A DNA stretch of 64,000 nt, from NCBI RefSeq assembly GCF_002813915.1, contig NZ_CP019335.1:3393777-3457776 (forward strand), read 5' to 3'. A model generated the notes under the pieces. The model ran no database searches, had not been told where the DNA came from, and saw nothing but the letters and a program-made list of their open reading frames with translations. Shown here one piece after another: positions 9,056-18,029 of the stretch. Each line of letters starts with the position of its first letter. The first letter of the stretch is position 1. Source of the DNA: Tenacibaculum sp. SZ-18 (GTDB lineage: Bacteria > Bacteroidota > Bacteroidia > Flavobacteriales > Flavobacteriaceae). The position numbers and the translations under genes were made by a program.

Positions 9056-9278
9056 TGTCCTATTTTATTGTTATTAAAAACCAAGCAAAATTCTATTATT
9101 TCAGAGTCAGAAACGTTAACTAAATGTTAAGTTTAATAGATTTTTAAGAGTTCAGCAATCCTTAAAATAATGACAAAATTTTAAGTAAGATAGTTATTTT
9201 TCAATAAAAAATCTCCATCCGAAGATAGCGATCATAATTAGGCAGGTTAAAAGCCTTTAGTATTTTCTTAAGATTCTT

Positions 9279-10844
9279 TTAAGAAGATAGAATTTTTCTC
9301 GCTAACTCTTTTCCCAATTCTACTCCAAACTGGTCATAAGAATAGATATTCCATATGATACCTTGTACAAATATTTTGTGTTCGTACATTGCTATTAACT
9401 TTCCTAAAGATTTTGGTGTTAATTCATCAAAAAGAATAGCATTGCTAGGTCTATTCCCTTTAAACACTTTATATGACAGTAACTGATTGATTTTATCGAA
9501 GTCTCCTGCCGTTTTTAATTCTAAGTGAACCTCTTCTGCGGACTTACCGAAAGCTAATGCTTCCATTTGGGCATTATAATTGGCCATTAACTTTTTATGA
9601 TGATTGGTTAATCCGTGTAAAGATTTTTTATAACCAATAAAATCAGCTGGAATTAATTTTGTTCCCTGGTGTACAAGTTGCATAAATGCATGTTGCATAT
9701 TAGTTCCTGTGCTACCCCAAACAATTGTTCCTGTTTGATAATTTACGAAATTACCATTTCTATCCACACTTTTTCCATTACTTTCCATAACTGCCTGTTG
9801 CAAGTAATCTGGTAGTTTTGATAAATATTGTGTATAGGGTAATATTGCTTCGGTTTCAGCTTTATAAAAATTATTATACCACACACTTAATAGTGCAAGT
9901 ACAACTGGGATGTTCTTATTAAAATCAGTGTTTCTGAAATGCACGTCCATCTCTTCTGCACCATCTAATAATTCACGAAAGTTCTCAAAACCAACAGCTA
10001 AACTAATTGATAATCCAACGGCTGACCATAATGAAAAACGTCCACCAACCCAATCCCACATAGGAAAAACATTGTTTTTATCTATACCAAAATCATAAAC
10101 AGCATTTAAATTTGTTGATACTGCAACGAAGTGTTTTGCAACATCGAAAATAGAACCCGATCTTAAAAACCAGTCTTTAATTGTATTTGCATTGCTGATA
10201 GTTTCCTGAGTTGTGAATGTTTTTGAAACGATTATAAATAAAGTGGTTTCGGGATTCAGATCTCTGATTACTTCAGAAACATGATCACCATCTACATTTG
10301 AAACAAAATGTACATTTAATTTATTTCTATAATATTTTAATGATTCAACAACCATATCTGGACCAAGGTCTGATCCTCCAATTCCTATATTTACAATATC
10401 TGTAATTGACTTCCCTGTGTAGCCCTTCCATTTTCCCGAGATTACTTTATTGCTAAACGCTCGAATTTTTCGAAGCGCAGTCTGAATCTTAGGTTTTATA
10501 TCTCTTCCGTCAATAATAACTTCTTCTTCCGAATTACTCCTTAATGCAGTATGTAGAACCGCCCTGCCTTCAGTATCATTAATTTTTGCTCCTGAAAAAT
10601 ACTTTTCAATTGCATCACTTAACTCAACTTCATTTGCTAACTCATTTAACAAATCCATTGTTTCAGCGGTAATCTTGTTCTTAGAATAATCTAATTCTAA
10701 ATCATTTTGAGAGATCGTAAAAGTTTCTTTTCTAGAAGTATTACTAAAAAGCTCAGTTAATGTTAAGTCTTTAGTTTCTTCAAAATGTTGAGTTAATTTC
10801 TTCCAAGCTACAGTTTGTGTTGGATTGATGTTCTTAAGAGTCAT
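9279..10844 (-). CDS. pgi: Glucose-6-phosphate isomerase
   Basis: This 521-residue cytoplasmic enzyme interconverts glucose 6-phosphate and fructose 6-phosphate in glycolysis and gluconeogenesis. It shows the family signatures: [11 protein letters not shown] around residue 153, the [10 protein letters not shown] segment, [15 protein letters not shown], and the C-terminal [14 protein letters not shown] and HHKKLMANY regions with [18 protein letters not shown]. Length fits the long bacterial form. Its ATG at 10844 is 5 nt from the stop of the upstream M23 peptidase gene, so the two are very likely co-transcribed. Nothing odd was seen. Confidence 0.96.
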   Translation of the reverse strand: MTLKNINPTQTVAWKKLTQHFEETKDLTLTELFSNTSRKETFTISQNDLELDYSKNKITAETMDLLNELANEVELSDAIEKYFSGAKINDTEGRAVLHTALRSNSEEEVIIDGRDIKPKIQTALRKIRAFSNKVISGKWKGYTGKSITDIVNIGIGGSDLGPDMVVESLKYYRNKLNVHFVSNVDGDHVSEVIRDLNPETTLFIIVSKTFTTQETISNANTIKDWFLRSGSIFDVAKHFVAVSTNLNAVYDFGIDKNNVFPMWDWVGGRFSLWSAVGLSISLAVGFENFRELLDGAEEMDVHFRNTDFNKNIPVVLALLSVWYNNFYKAETEAILPYTQYLSKLPDYLQQAVMESNGKSVDRNGNFVNYQTGTIVWGSTGTNMQHAFMQLVHQGTKLIPADFIGYKKSLHGLTNHHKKLMANYNAQMEALAFGKSAEEVHLELKTAGDFDKINQLLSYKVFKGNRPSNAILFDELTPKSLGKLIAMYEHKIFVQGIIWNIYSYDQFGVELGKELARKILSS

Positions 10845-10849
10845 ATTTA

Positions 10850-12172
10850 CTACGGTTTCGCAATTATTTCTTCGGATTCTTCATTAGTTTCTTTCTCCTT
10901 TATAATTTCTTCTAATACAGCTTCTATTTCAGGATAAGGAATACTATCTAACTGTTTTTTCAATGGAGCTATAAATTCATAATATTTCGGACGTAAGCTA
11001 TCTACCATTGGTTTTGCGGTTGGTAACTTCTCTCTAAAAGGATCGACTTGTCTTCCATTTTTCCAGAATCGATAACACACATGAGGTCCACTTGTATTTC
11101 CTGTCAATCCAACCCAACCAATTATATCACCTTGTTGAACAAAATCTCCAACTCGAACTTTTCTTCTCTTCATATGTAAATACTGAGTGGAGTAAGTTCC
11201 ATTGTGCCTTACTTTTACATAATTTCCATTTCCACCTCTTCTTGCCGATTCTACAACTGTACCACTAGCTGTCGTCATAATTGGTGTACCATACGGTGCT
11301 GCAAAATCAGTCCCTTTATGAGGTCGAACACGATTGCCATATAATTTTATTCTCCTTCTTAAGTTATATCGAGAAGAAATTCGGTATCGAAATTTTATTG
11401 GTGATTTTAAAAATTGTCTTCTTAATAAACCTGCTTCATCATCATAGTACTCAGGAATTCCTTTGATTGAATCGGCTAAATAATGGTAAGCATACAATTC
11501 CTTTCCTTTGTGATTAAATACCGCGGCTTTTATATTTCCATAACCAACAGGAATAGAATCTTCAATGAATTTTTGCTCGAATATTAATTTAAAAGTATCG
11601 TCTTTCTGAAGTCTATAAAAATCAACCGTCCAAGAATAAATATCTGCTACCTTATAAGCTAGAATTGGACTATAACCTAACGTATCGATTGCATTTGAAA
11701 AATTATCAATTACTCTTCCTGCAATTTCTCTTTCCACAAATTTTACTTGCTTCTTATACTTATATGCTGATATAACTGAATCTTGAAAATTGATAATAGT
11801 TGATTCAATTCGATTATGTTTGTAGATGAAAATTTGTGCTTTTTCTAAGGTATCTTTAGTGGCTAAGATTGTATACGGTTTACCAGCTCTTACTTTTCTT
11901 ACATCAAATGTATCTTTTATAGTAGTACTGATTTGATTAATTTTCGGATAAAAAACATGATGTCTATCTAATATTATCCCGAAACTCTCACCACTCTTAA
12001 TAGTATCATTGATTACTTTATACTTATCGAAATTAAATCCATATTTAATTACTGGTTTCGGTTTAACTTCAACCATAACTTCTTGAGGTGTTTCTTGGAT
12101 TTTCTCCTCTTTACAAGAATAAAAAGTTAATAACCAAACAATTAATATCGCAGCGTAATAGGTAGTTTTCAA
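10850..12172 (-). CDS. M23-family peptidoglycan DD-metalloendopeptidase, lipoprotein
   Basis: About 440 residues. The N-terminus [19 protein letters not shown] is a lipoprotein signal ending in a lipobox Cys, placing it outside the inner membrane. The C-terminal half is the M23 LytM domain: HKGTDFAAP (zinc His and Asp, HxxxD) and QYLHM, plus [10 protein letters not shown] (HxH-type site degenerate around HVCYR). M23 enzymes cut peptide cross-links in peptidoglycan. The frame opens farther upstream with a TTG at 12211, but that codon lies within the region of the -7 motif at 12201-12208; the TTG at 12172 places the signal peptide at the terminus, so it is preferred. It is followed after 5 nt by pgi. 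Confidence 0.82.
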   Translation of the reverse strand: MKTTYYAAILIVWLLTFYSCKEEKIQETPQEVMVEVKPKPVIKYGFNFDKYKVINDTIKSGESFGIILDRHHVFYPKINQISTTIKDTFDVRKVRAGKPYTILATKDTLEKAQIFIYKHNRIESTIINFQDSVISAYKYKKQVKFVEREIAGRVIDNFSNAIDTLGYSPILAYKVADIYSWTVDFYRLQKDDTFKLIFEQKFIEDSIPVGYGNIKAAVFNHKGKELYAYHYLADSIKGIPEYYDDEAGLLRRQFLKSPIKFRYRISSRYNLRRRIKLYGNRVRPHKGTDFAAPYGTPIMTTASGTVVESARRGGNGNYVKVRHNGTYSTQYLHMKRRKVRVGDFVQQGDIIGWVGLTGNTSGPHVCYRFWKNGRQVDPFREKLPTAKPMVDSLRPKYYEFIAPLKKQLDSIPYPEIEAVLEEIIKEKETNEESEEIIAKP

Positions 12173-12200
12173 CGAATTGTGTTTTAATTTGAACCAACCA

Positions 12201-12208
12201 CAAAAGTA
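12201..12208 (-). promoter_or_regulatory. Putative -7 promoter element of the M23 peptidase/pgi unit
   Basis: Minus-strand TACTTTTG matches TAnnTTTG and lies 28 nt before the TTG at 12172. It argues against translation starting at 12211. Confidence 0.5.
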
Positions 12209-12255
12209 CAAATTAAAGGAATTTCTGGTAAGACTTTAACAAACTGTAACGATTT

Positions 12256-13032
12256 TTATTCTACAACGATTTCGAAAGGATTTGTCAAACCTTTAAAAGC
12301 ATCAAGTTCAGCTCTTAACGAACCAACTGATAAAGACGCACTCATTTTTACAGGAACTTTGTTGTCATCAGCAGTTATCCAAACAGTTACACTTTCTTTA
12401 GCCTTAAAAACTCTTCCTGCTTGAACCAACGGTCTAAACATTTGCGTTTTTACTTTCCCGAACTTTGTATTTAAAGTTTCAAAACCTAAGAATAATAATT
12501 TAAAAGGGTATTGTTTTTCATCAAAGAACATGTCTACATAAATTTCATCACCTTTTTTCAAATTCTTTGTATTATAACTTCTCAGAAAATAAAACGTAGA
12601 AATCATATCCTGCGGACCTGTAACAGAAATTACAGTATCTTTCTTCTTTAATAAGTCTTTTACGTGAGCCGTATTTTTATCATGATCAAAAGTAATATTC
12701 TTCTTCTTTTTATAGCCACCTTCGTCAATATCACGAATAAAATAATAGGGCCTTACATCATTGGGATCGAAATAACTTTCATAGGTATCTCTTACCTTAA
12801 AAAACCAACCAATTACACTCGAAGTTTTTCCTTTACCGATTGCATGTAACACTTTTTTATCCTGAAATATTTCTTCTCTCAATTCTAACGTCGCTTCACC
12901 AGCTTTTAAAAAACCACTGTAGCTCATTCGATAACGCAGCCATTCTCCGTGTTGAAATGCTGGAATTGTTTCTTGCGATAAAGCTGATAATGAAATACCA
13001 ACTAATAGTAAAAGGACTATTTTTATCTTCAT
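12256..13032 (-). CDS. DUF3108 domain-containing secreted protein
   Basis: The 258-residue protein has a signal peptide cleaved near LSALSQE, then a beta-rich DUF3108 domain beginning with FQHGEWLRYRMSYSGFLKAGEATLEL, which is characteristic of this family of periplasmic or outer-membrane-associated proteins. Function of the family is not established. It lies between tryptophan 2,3-dioxygenase (68 nt upstream) and the M23 peptidase (44-83 nt downstream, depending on start) on the same strand. The peptidase has a putative promoter of its own, so coupling is uncertain. Confidence 0.8.
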   Translation of the reverse strand: MKIKIVLLLLVGISLSALSQETIPAFQHGEWLRYRMSYSGFLKAGEATLELREEIFQDKKVLHAIGKGKTSSVIGWFFKVRDTYESYFDPNDVRPYYFIRDIDEGGYKKKKNITFDHDKNTAHVKDLLKKKDTVISVTGPQDMISTFYFLRSYNTKNLKKGDEIYVDMFFDEKQYPFKLLFLGFETLNTKFGKVKTQMFRPLVQAGRVFKAKESVTVWITADDNKVPVKMSASLSVGSLRAELDAFKGLTNPFEIVVE

Positions 13033-13100
13033 AAATTCAAACTTATGAAAAAACTATTACAATTATTATTCCATAAAAAGAAATTAGCAATTATATAACT

Positions 13101-14033
13101 TTAAAATGTCCCCCAACTTTCAAGCTCTTCTTGACTCCATAAGTATGGAAAGAAAACTCTTTTTTGATATTTAGGATGTAAATATTTACGCCAACTACTG
13201 CCACCTGTGGCCTCTATATCTTTGTTATCACCTCCTAAATATTTACCTGCGGCATTGTAATGAGCCAAAACCCATTTTACATTTACAGTATAATCGTAAT
13301 GGCGCATAGCTTTTATCAAAACCTCGTCTTCCTGAATTTCTTTAGGTAGTTGCATGAATTTTTTAGAAAGATTTATATCATTATAGTCTTCCATGAACTC
13401 GATAAACTCACCCATGTATTTTTTCTCAAATAACTTTAACAAGGTTGTTTTCTGTCCTGTTGTGTAATTTTTACCCGCGGCTTGCCAGTACAAATGATCA
13501 TATGCATTTTTAAATGACGAATTACGATCTATAGTATCTCTAAAACGAGCATCAATTAAGTTTATTAATTCTGTGGAAGCAAATTCAATTTTACGATATT
13601 GAGCACTTTGAAAACCGCTTGCTGGCGTTAAGGTATTCCTAAACTTCAAATATTGTTCTACATCCATTCCTTCACCCATTACTTCAAACGAACTGCATAA
13701 CACATCAAAATAGCGACTAATTCTCATTAAGTGTTTTGAAAATTTCTCAGAGGTAATTTCATTAGTTTTTGCCACTTGATCTATTTCCCAAAGTATCATT
13801 TTAAACAACAATTCGTTTACTTGATGATACATGATAAATACCATTTCATCAGGCTCTGTTGTTCTTGGAATTTGTAATCCTAATAAAGCATCGGTTTGGA
13901 TATAATCCCAATACGTAATTGGCTTACTCCATAATAAACCTTCAAGCATGGCTTCTACTGGTACTCCCAGTTTATCATACTTTTCTTCTATAGCTTTTAA
14001 TAATTCTTCTCTGCTCATGTTACTATAGTTCAT
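13101..14033 (-). CDS. kynA: Tryptophan 2,3-dioxygenase
   Basis: The 310-residue protein matches the heme-dependent TDO family: TEPDEMVFIMYHQVNELLFK (substrate-pocket His and helix), the YLKFRNTLTPASGFQSAQYR loop with the conserved FR and S-G-F-QS residues, and the C-terminal WVLAHYNAAGKYLGG containing the proximal heme His. It opens the tryptophan indole ring to N-formylkynurenine, the first step of the kynurenine route. Start: ATG at 14033 gives MNYSNMSREELL; the second ATG at 14018 (MSREELL) fits relatives better. A perfect 13-bp terminator hairpin ends only 6 nt upstream of the first ATG, an unusual placement. The next genes upstream are HPPD and homogentisate dioxygenase. Confidence 0.92.
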   Translation of the reverse strand: MNYSNMSREELLKAIEEKYDKLGVPVEAMLEGLLWSKPITYWDYIQTDALLGLQIPRTTEPDEMVFIMYHQVNELLFKMILWEIDQVAKTNEITSEKFSKHLMRISRYFDVLCSSFEVMGEGMDVEQYLKFRNTLTPASGFQSAQYRKIEFASTELINLIDARFRDTIDRNSSFKNAYDHLYWQAAGKNYTTGQKTTLLKLFEKKYMGEFIEFMEDYNDINLSKKFMQLPKEIQEDEVLIKAMRHYDYTVNVKWVLAHYNAAGKYLGGDNKDIEATGGSSWRKYLHPKYQKRVFFPYLWSQEELESWGTF

Positions 14034-14039
14034 ATAAAA

Positions 14040-14072
14040 AGAACCAAGAAAGTTATTTTCTTTCTTGGTTCT
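14040..14072 (-). terminator. Strong hairpin with T-run between HPPD and tryptophan dioxygenase genes
   Basis: A perfect 13-bp stem (AGAACCAAGAAAG / CTTTCTTGGTTCT) with a 7-nt loop is followed on the minus strand by TTTTT and then the dioxygenase start region. It should stop most transcription arriving from hppD, or act as an attenuator for the downstream gene. Confidence 0.75.
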
Positions 14073-14095
14073 AAAGATACTTCAATAATATATAT

Positions 14096-15256
14096 TTATA
14101 AAGTTCCTCTTCTCTGTTGTTCTCTTTCGATTGACTCGAATAAGGCCTTGAAATTTCCTGCTCCAAATCCTCTTGCTCCCATTCTTTGAATAATTTCAAA
14201 GAACAATGTTGGTCTGTCTTCAACTGGTTTGGTAAAAATTTGTAATAAATAACCTTCTTCGTCTGCATCAACTAAAATTGATAAATCCTGAAGTTTTGAT
14301 ATATCTTCCTTCATGATTTCCATATGATCTCCTAAACGTTCAGGAATCATATCATAATATGATTGCGGTGGTGGAGGTAAAAACTCTACACCATTTGCTC
14401 TTAATTGTGATACTGTTTTAATAATATCATCCGTAGCAACTGCTATATGCTGAACTCCTTCACCTTCATAAAAATCTAAATATTCTTCAATTTGAGATCT
14501 TTTCGCCGCTTTTGCTGGTTCGTTAATCGGGAATTTAACACGTCCATTTCCATTACTCATAACTTTACTCATTAATGCAGAGTATTCTGTATGGATTTGT
14601 TTGTCGTCAAATGATAAGAAGTTCTCGAATCCCATTACTTCTTCGTACCATTTTACCCATTTATTCATTTGTCCCCAACCAACATTTCCTACCATATGAT
14701 CAATATACTTTAAACCAGCTGAAGGTGGATTATAATCAGATTTCCAATCCATGAATCCTGGCATAAATGTTCCTTTGTAGTTTTTACGCTCTACAAACAT
14801 GTGAACTGTTTCTCCATACGTGTAAATTCCAGAACGGACAACCTCTCCATCTTCATCAGTGATTACAGTTGGTTCCATGTATGATTTCGCACCTCTTTTT
14901 GTAGTTTCTTCCCAAGCAGAACGAGCATCTTCAACCCATAGCGCAACAACTTTTACACCATCTCCATGCTTCACAATATGATCATTAATTGGAGACTTAC
15001 TGTTTAATGGAGTTGTTAAAACTAAACGAATTTTGTCTTGAACTAACACGTAGCTTACTTCGTCTTTTGAACCAGTTTCTAATCCTCTATATGCTAATGA
15101 TTGAAATCCAAAAGCTGTTTTATAGAAGTGTGCAGCTTGTTTTGCATTTCCTACGTAAAATTCAACGTAATCTGTTCCTAAAAGTGGAAGGAAATCTTGA
15201 GCTCCTTCAAATATTTTTTCTAAACCGTAGTTTACTGATTTTATATCTTTTGACAT
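14096..15256 (-). CDS. hppD: 4-hydroxyphenylpyruvate dioxygenase
   Basis: The 386-residue protein has two vicinal-oxygen-chelate domains. The first starts at LGTDYVEFYVGNAKQAAHFY; the second, catalytic one has YIDHMVGNV (first iron His), GVQHIAVAT (second His) and FFEIIQRMGARGFGAGNF (Glu ligand and C-terminal gate), all diagnostic of HPPD. It converts 4-hydroxyphenylpyruvate to homogentisate in tyrosine and phenylalanine breakdown, using Fe(II) and O2. It follows the homogentisate dioxygenase gene after an 18-nt gap, so both steps of the route are made from one transcript. It is followed by a strong hairpin. Confidence 0.96.
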   Translation of the reverse strand: MSKDIKSVNYGLEKIFEGAQDFLPLLGTDYVEFYVGNAKQAAHFYKTAFGFQSLAYRGLETGSKDEVSYVLVQDKIRLVLTTPLNSKSPINDHIVKHGDGVKVVALWVEDARSAWEETTKRGAKSYMEPTVITDEDGEVVRSGIYTYGETVHMFVERKNYKGTFMPGFMDWKSDYNPPSAGLKYIDHMVGNVGWGQMNKWVKWYEEVMGFENFLSFDDKQIHTEYSALMSKVMSNGNGRVKFPINEPAKAAKRSQIEEYLDFYEGEGVQHIAVATDDIIKTVSQLRANGVEFLPPPPQSYYDMIPERLGDHMEIMKEDISKLQDLSILVDADEEGYLLQIFTKPVEDRPTLFFEIIQRMGARGFGAGNFKALFESIEREQQRRGTL

Positions 15257-15274
15257 ATCTTTTCTAAATTTAAA

Positions 15275-16435
15275 TTATTCTTCTAACCAAGATTGAAAAT
15301 ACTTTTCATCGGCTATTTTCATCGCTTCTTCTGTAACCATTAATGGCTTAAATGTATCTACCATTACAGCTAACTCTTCTGTTACTGTTTGACCAATACT
15401 TCTTTCTGTTGCTCCAGGGTGTGGGCCATGAGGAATTCCAGCAGGATGAAGCGAAATATGTCCTGCATCAATATCATTTCTACTCATAAAATCTCCATCA
15501 ACATAATATAGAACTTCATCAGAATCAATATTACTATGGTTATAAGGAGCAGGAATTGCTTGTGGGTGATAATCATACAACCTTGGCACAAAACTACAGA
15601 TTACAAAGGCATCTGTTTCAAATGTTTGATGTACTGGAGGTGGTTGGTGAACTCTTCCTGTTATTGGTTCAAAATCATGAATAGAAAATGCATATGGATA
15701 ATTAAATCCGTCATAACCTACAACATCAAAAGGATGCGCTGCGTAAACCATTTCTATTATTTCGTCTTGCTTTTTAATTTTGATTAAAAAGTCTCCCTTT
15801 TCATTATATGTTTCTAACTCATAAGGTTGACGAATATCTCTTTCACAAAATGGAGCATGTTCTAACAATTGTCCGAACCAATTGCGATATCTTTTAGGCG
15901 TGTACACTGGACGGTAAGATTCAACTATGAATAAACGATTGTCTTCTGTATCAAAATCTAATTTATAAATCATACCACGAGGAATTACCAAGTAATCTCC
16001 ATATTTGAAATCCAAATTTCCCATATGAGTTCTTAGCTTACCTGTTCCTCTGTGCACAAAAATTACCTCATCTGCATCTGTATTTTTATAAAAATAATCT
16101 TTTGTTGAAGATTTTGGCGCCGACAGAATAATGTTACAATCAGAATTTGTTAATACGATTTTTCTACTGTCTAAGTAATCTTGTTCTTGAGGAACTTGAA
16201 ATCCTCTAAAACGATACGATTGAATATTATTTTTCTTTGCGATTTTTGGCGCAACAGAATATTGTTTTTTTATTTCTTTTACTTGGGTTGGTCTTTGCTC
16301 GTGATATAAGTTTGATGACATTCCGTCGAACCCAATAGTACCAAACAATTGCTCATAATACAAACTCCCATCTTTTTTACGGAATTGCGTATGACGCTTT
16401 GGTGGTATTTTTCCTAATTTATGATAAAAAGGCAT
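15275..16435 (-). CDS. hmgA: Homogentisate 1,2-dioxygenase
   Basis: The 386-residue cupin-type enzyme has the family segments DEVIFVHRGTGKLRTHMG, GDYLVIPRGMIYKLDF, IHDFEPITGRVHQPPPVHQTF and the C-terminal iron site SLHPAGIPHGPHPGATE with its His residues and following Glu. It opens the homogentisate ring to maleylacetoacetate. It is the first gene of the unit hmgA-hppD. A -7 motif lies at 16628-16635, implying a leader of about 190 nt, unusually long for this window. Later steps of the pathway (isomerase, fumarylacetoacetase) are not in this window. Confidence 0.96.
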   Translation of the reverse strand: MPFYHKLGKIPPKRHTQFRKKDGSLYYEQLFGTIGFDGMSSNLYHEQRPTQVKEIKKQYSVAPKIAKKNNIQSYRFRGFQVPQEQDYLDSRKIVLTNSDCNIILSAPKSSTKDYFYKNTDADEVIFVHRGTGKLRTHMGNLDFKYGDYLVIPRGMIYKLDFDTEDNRLFIVESYRPVYTPKRYRNWFGQLLEHAPFCERDIRQPYELETYNEKGDFLIKIKKQDEIIEMVYAAHPFDVVGYDGFNYPYAFSIHDFEPITGRVHQPPPVHQTFETDAFVICSFVPRLYDYHPQAIPAPYNHSNIDSDEVLYYVDGDFMSRNDIDAGHISLHPAGIPHGPHPGATERSIGQTVTEELAVMVDTFKPLMVTEEAMKIADEKYFQSWLEE

Positions 16436-16627
16436 AAATCAATATTTTAATTTGTTAATGGACTCTTGTAACAGCTATTCGAGAAGATTATGAATATTGC
16501 TTGTTACAATTTCAAATTGATAAAATTGGTGTAATAATCCACTATTCTGGATTTCGCTTAATCATAAATTTTAAGTGTGATAATAAGCCTAACCAATACA
16601 TTTTTAGAGCTTTAGTTGTTTGTAGCA

Positions 16628-16635
16628 CAAATATA
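16628..16635 (-). promoter_or_regulatory. Putative -7 promoter element of the hmgA-hppD unit
   Basis: Minus-strand TATATTTG matches TAnnTTTG. It is the best motif in the region but lies 192 nt before the hmgA ATG; a closer, weaker promoter cannot be excluded. Confidence 0.4.
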
Positions 16636-16700
16636 ATAAAAAGAATGTGGATTATAGGCTGATAAAAGTCAGTATGACTCATCAATTAACACAAAATAAA

Positions 16701-16727
16701 AAATCCGAAGTATTGAACCTCGGATTT
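16701..16727 (-). terminator. Intrinsic terminator of the ferritin gene
   Basis: AAATCCGA / TCGGATTT stem with flanking A and T runs on both sides, 24 bp past the ferritin stop. Confidence 0.7.
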
Positions 16728-16750
16728 TTAAATAGTTGTTATCACTTAAA

Positions 16751-17260
16751 TTACTCTTTTGGTAATCTTTCATCAATCATTTTAAGTGGCATACCTTCCA
16801 TTAAATCGAACACATCTAAAATACTTCTCATAGTATCTTCTTCTTCTACCTGCTCATTTACGAACCATTGTAAAAACACCTCAGAGGCAAAGTCTCCAAC
16901 ATTACGTGCTTTTTTAAAACACTTGTAAATGGACTGTGTAACATTTATTTCTTTTTCTAAAGATCTTTCATAAATAGCTCTCAAACTTTCAAACTCATTG
17001 TTCACATTATGAACTTCAGGAGACATTGCTGCTCCACCTGCATCGTTTACAAATTCGAAAATTTTCATTGCATGCTCTCTTTCCTCCTCAGCTTGTTTAT
17101 AAAAGAATGATTTACTATTTAGTAACTCTCTTTGATCGCACCATGAAGCCATTGCTAAATAAGATGCCGATGCATGCATTTCCATTGCTATTTGCTCATT
17201 TAATACATCCATAACTTCTGGGTGTATTGTCATTTGTTTTCTTACAGAGGTTGTTTCCAT
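16751..17260 (-). CDS. ftnA: Ferritin (non-heme iron storage)
   Basis: The 169-residue four-helix protein shows ferroxidase-centre residues of bacterial ferritins: Glu in NEQIAMEMHASASYLAMASW, EEEREHAMKIFEF (Glu and His) and the later QWFVNEQVEEEDTM. It oxidises Fe(II) and stores it as mineral inside a 24-subunit shell. No heme-binding Met of the bacterioferritin type stands out, favouring the FtnA class. The gene is monocistronic, bounded by a terminator. Together with the Feo operon at 40.3-42.7 kb it forms the visible iron uptake and storage capacity. Confidence 0.93.
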   Translation of the reverse strand: METTSVRKQMTIHPEVMDVLNEQIAMEMHASASYLAMASWCDQRELLNSKSFFYKQAEEEREHAMKIFEFVNDAGGAAMSPEVHNVNNEFESLRAIYERSLEKEINVTQSIYKCFKKARNVGDFASEVFLQWFVNEQVEEEDTMRSILDVFDLMEGMPLKMIDERLPKE

Positions 17261-17352
17261 GATAAAAATTGTTTGTTATGCTAATTTACGACAAAACCAG
17301 CCCAATTAACAGTAAAAACAAAATTTGAAGAAAGTCTAAATAAGCTTATTAT

Positions 17353-17655
17353 TTAGATTAAAACTGATTTAAAGGAGGCGAAAAATGAACTTACAGTAGC
17401 TTTTAAAGCCAAAAGCTGAGGAATATCTAGATAAATTAAATGTTTCTTATCAGCTACAAAAAGTAACACAAAATTGTCTGACTCGATAATATCGCATACA
17501 GCATCATGAGTTCCAAGTTTATTAATATTCGCTCTTAATTGAAGTAATTGAGGGAAAGTAAGTAGTATATTTTTATTAACAGTTGTTAATTGATACTTGC
17601 AAAAAGTAATATCTTCTAAGCGAATTGACTGCTCAATATGTGCATCTACATTCAT
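17353..17655 (-). CDS. Conserved-looking hypothetical protein, 100 aa
   Basis: I do not recognise this protein. It is cytoplasmic by appearance (no signal peptide or membrane helix), 100 residues, and predicted alpha/beta with a repeated phrase: LTFPQLLQLRANIN near 33-46 and LDIPQLLALKATVS near 76-89, which suggests two similar halves. A perfect -7 motif, TATATTTG, ends only 4 nt before the ATG, so the mRNA may be leaderless. It sits between the ferredoxin operon (35 nt upstream) and ferritin. The internal similarity and the promoter make it a real gene; function unknown. Confidence 0.6.
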   Translation of the reverse strand: MNVDAHIEQSIRLEDITFCKYQLTTVNKNILLTFPQLLQLRANINKLGTHDAVCDIIESDNFVLLFVADKKHLIYLDIPQLLALKATVSSFFASFKSVLI

Positions 17656-17659
17656 AATG

Positions 17660-17667
17660 CAAATATA
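17660..17667 (-). promoter_or_regulatory. Putative -7 promoter element, 4 nt from the ATG of the 100-aa protein gene
   Basis: Minus-strand TATATTTG, followed by CATT and then ATG. With a usual start 4-7 nt past the motif, transcription would begin at or next to the A of ATG. Confidence 0.5.
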
Positions 17668-17690
17668 ACACTTATTTAGAATAAATAAAA

Positions 17691-18020
17691 TTAACTTTCA
17701 GGAGCCATCTCAACTTCCAATCCTTCTAGCTCGGGAGTCATATGAATTTGACAACCTAGACGACTATTATCCTCAACATAAAAAGCTTCCGCTAACATCG
17801 CATCTTCGTCATCCGTCATTTCAGGAAGTTCATGATCTGATTTCACATAACATTGACAAGAAGCACACATTGCCATTCCACCGCAAATACCAACTGTCCC
17901 TTCCGGAGCTAATTCATAAGAACGAATTACTTCCATTAAGTTCATATTCATATCTATTGGTGCCTGTACTTCGTGAGTAACACCTTCTCTGTCTGTGATT
18001 TTTATATTAATGTCTGACAT
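17691..18020 (-). CDS. [2Fe-2S] ferredoxin, adrenodoxin/putidaredoxin type
   Basis: The 109-residue protein has cluster ligands Cys46, Cys52, Cys55 and Cys90, in the spacing C-x5-C-x2-C-x34-C of vertebrate-type [2Fe-2S] ferredoxins that serve monooxygenases and Fe-S assembly. It is the last gene of a tight minus-strand unit with an FNR-type reductase, a membrane hydroxylase and a small membrane protein (gaps of 0, 3 and 9 nt). The simplest reading is that it carries electrons from the reductase to the hydroxylase. It may also serve other enzymes such as the acyl-ACP desaturase. Confidence 0.9.
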   Translation of the reverse strand: MSDINIKITDREGVTHEVQAPIDMNMNLMEVIRSYELAPEGTVGICGGMAMCASCQCYVKSDHELPEMTDDEDAMLAEAFYVEDNSRLGCQIHMTPELEGLEVEMAPES

Positions 18021-18029
18021 TTTCTTCCT

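Larger units (their letters stand above)
16436..16750. other. Intergenic region between hmgA and ferritin genes
   Basis: 315 bp with no gene. It holds the presumed hmgA promoter (16628-16635), a leader of about 190 nt, and the ferritin terminator at 16701-16727. No convincing riboswitch fold was recognised by eye. TTGTTACAA, a small palindrome at about 16500-16508, could be a protein site but is weak. Confidence 0.5.

Noticed and set aside
12173..12211. TTG start at 12211 for the M23 peptidase
   Set aside because: It lies three bases from a TAnnTTTG motif (12201-12208), and would put 13 residues in front of the lipoprotein signal.
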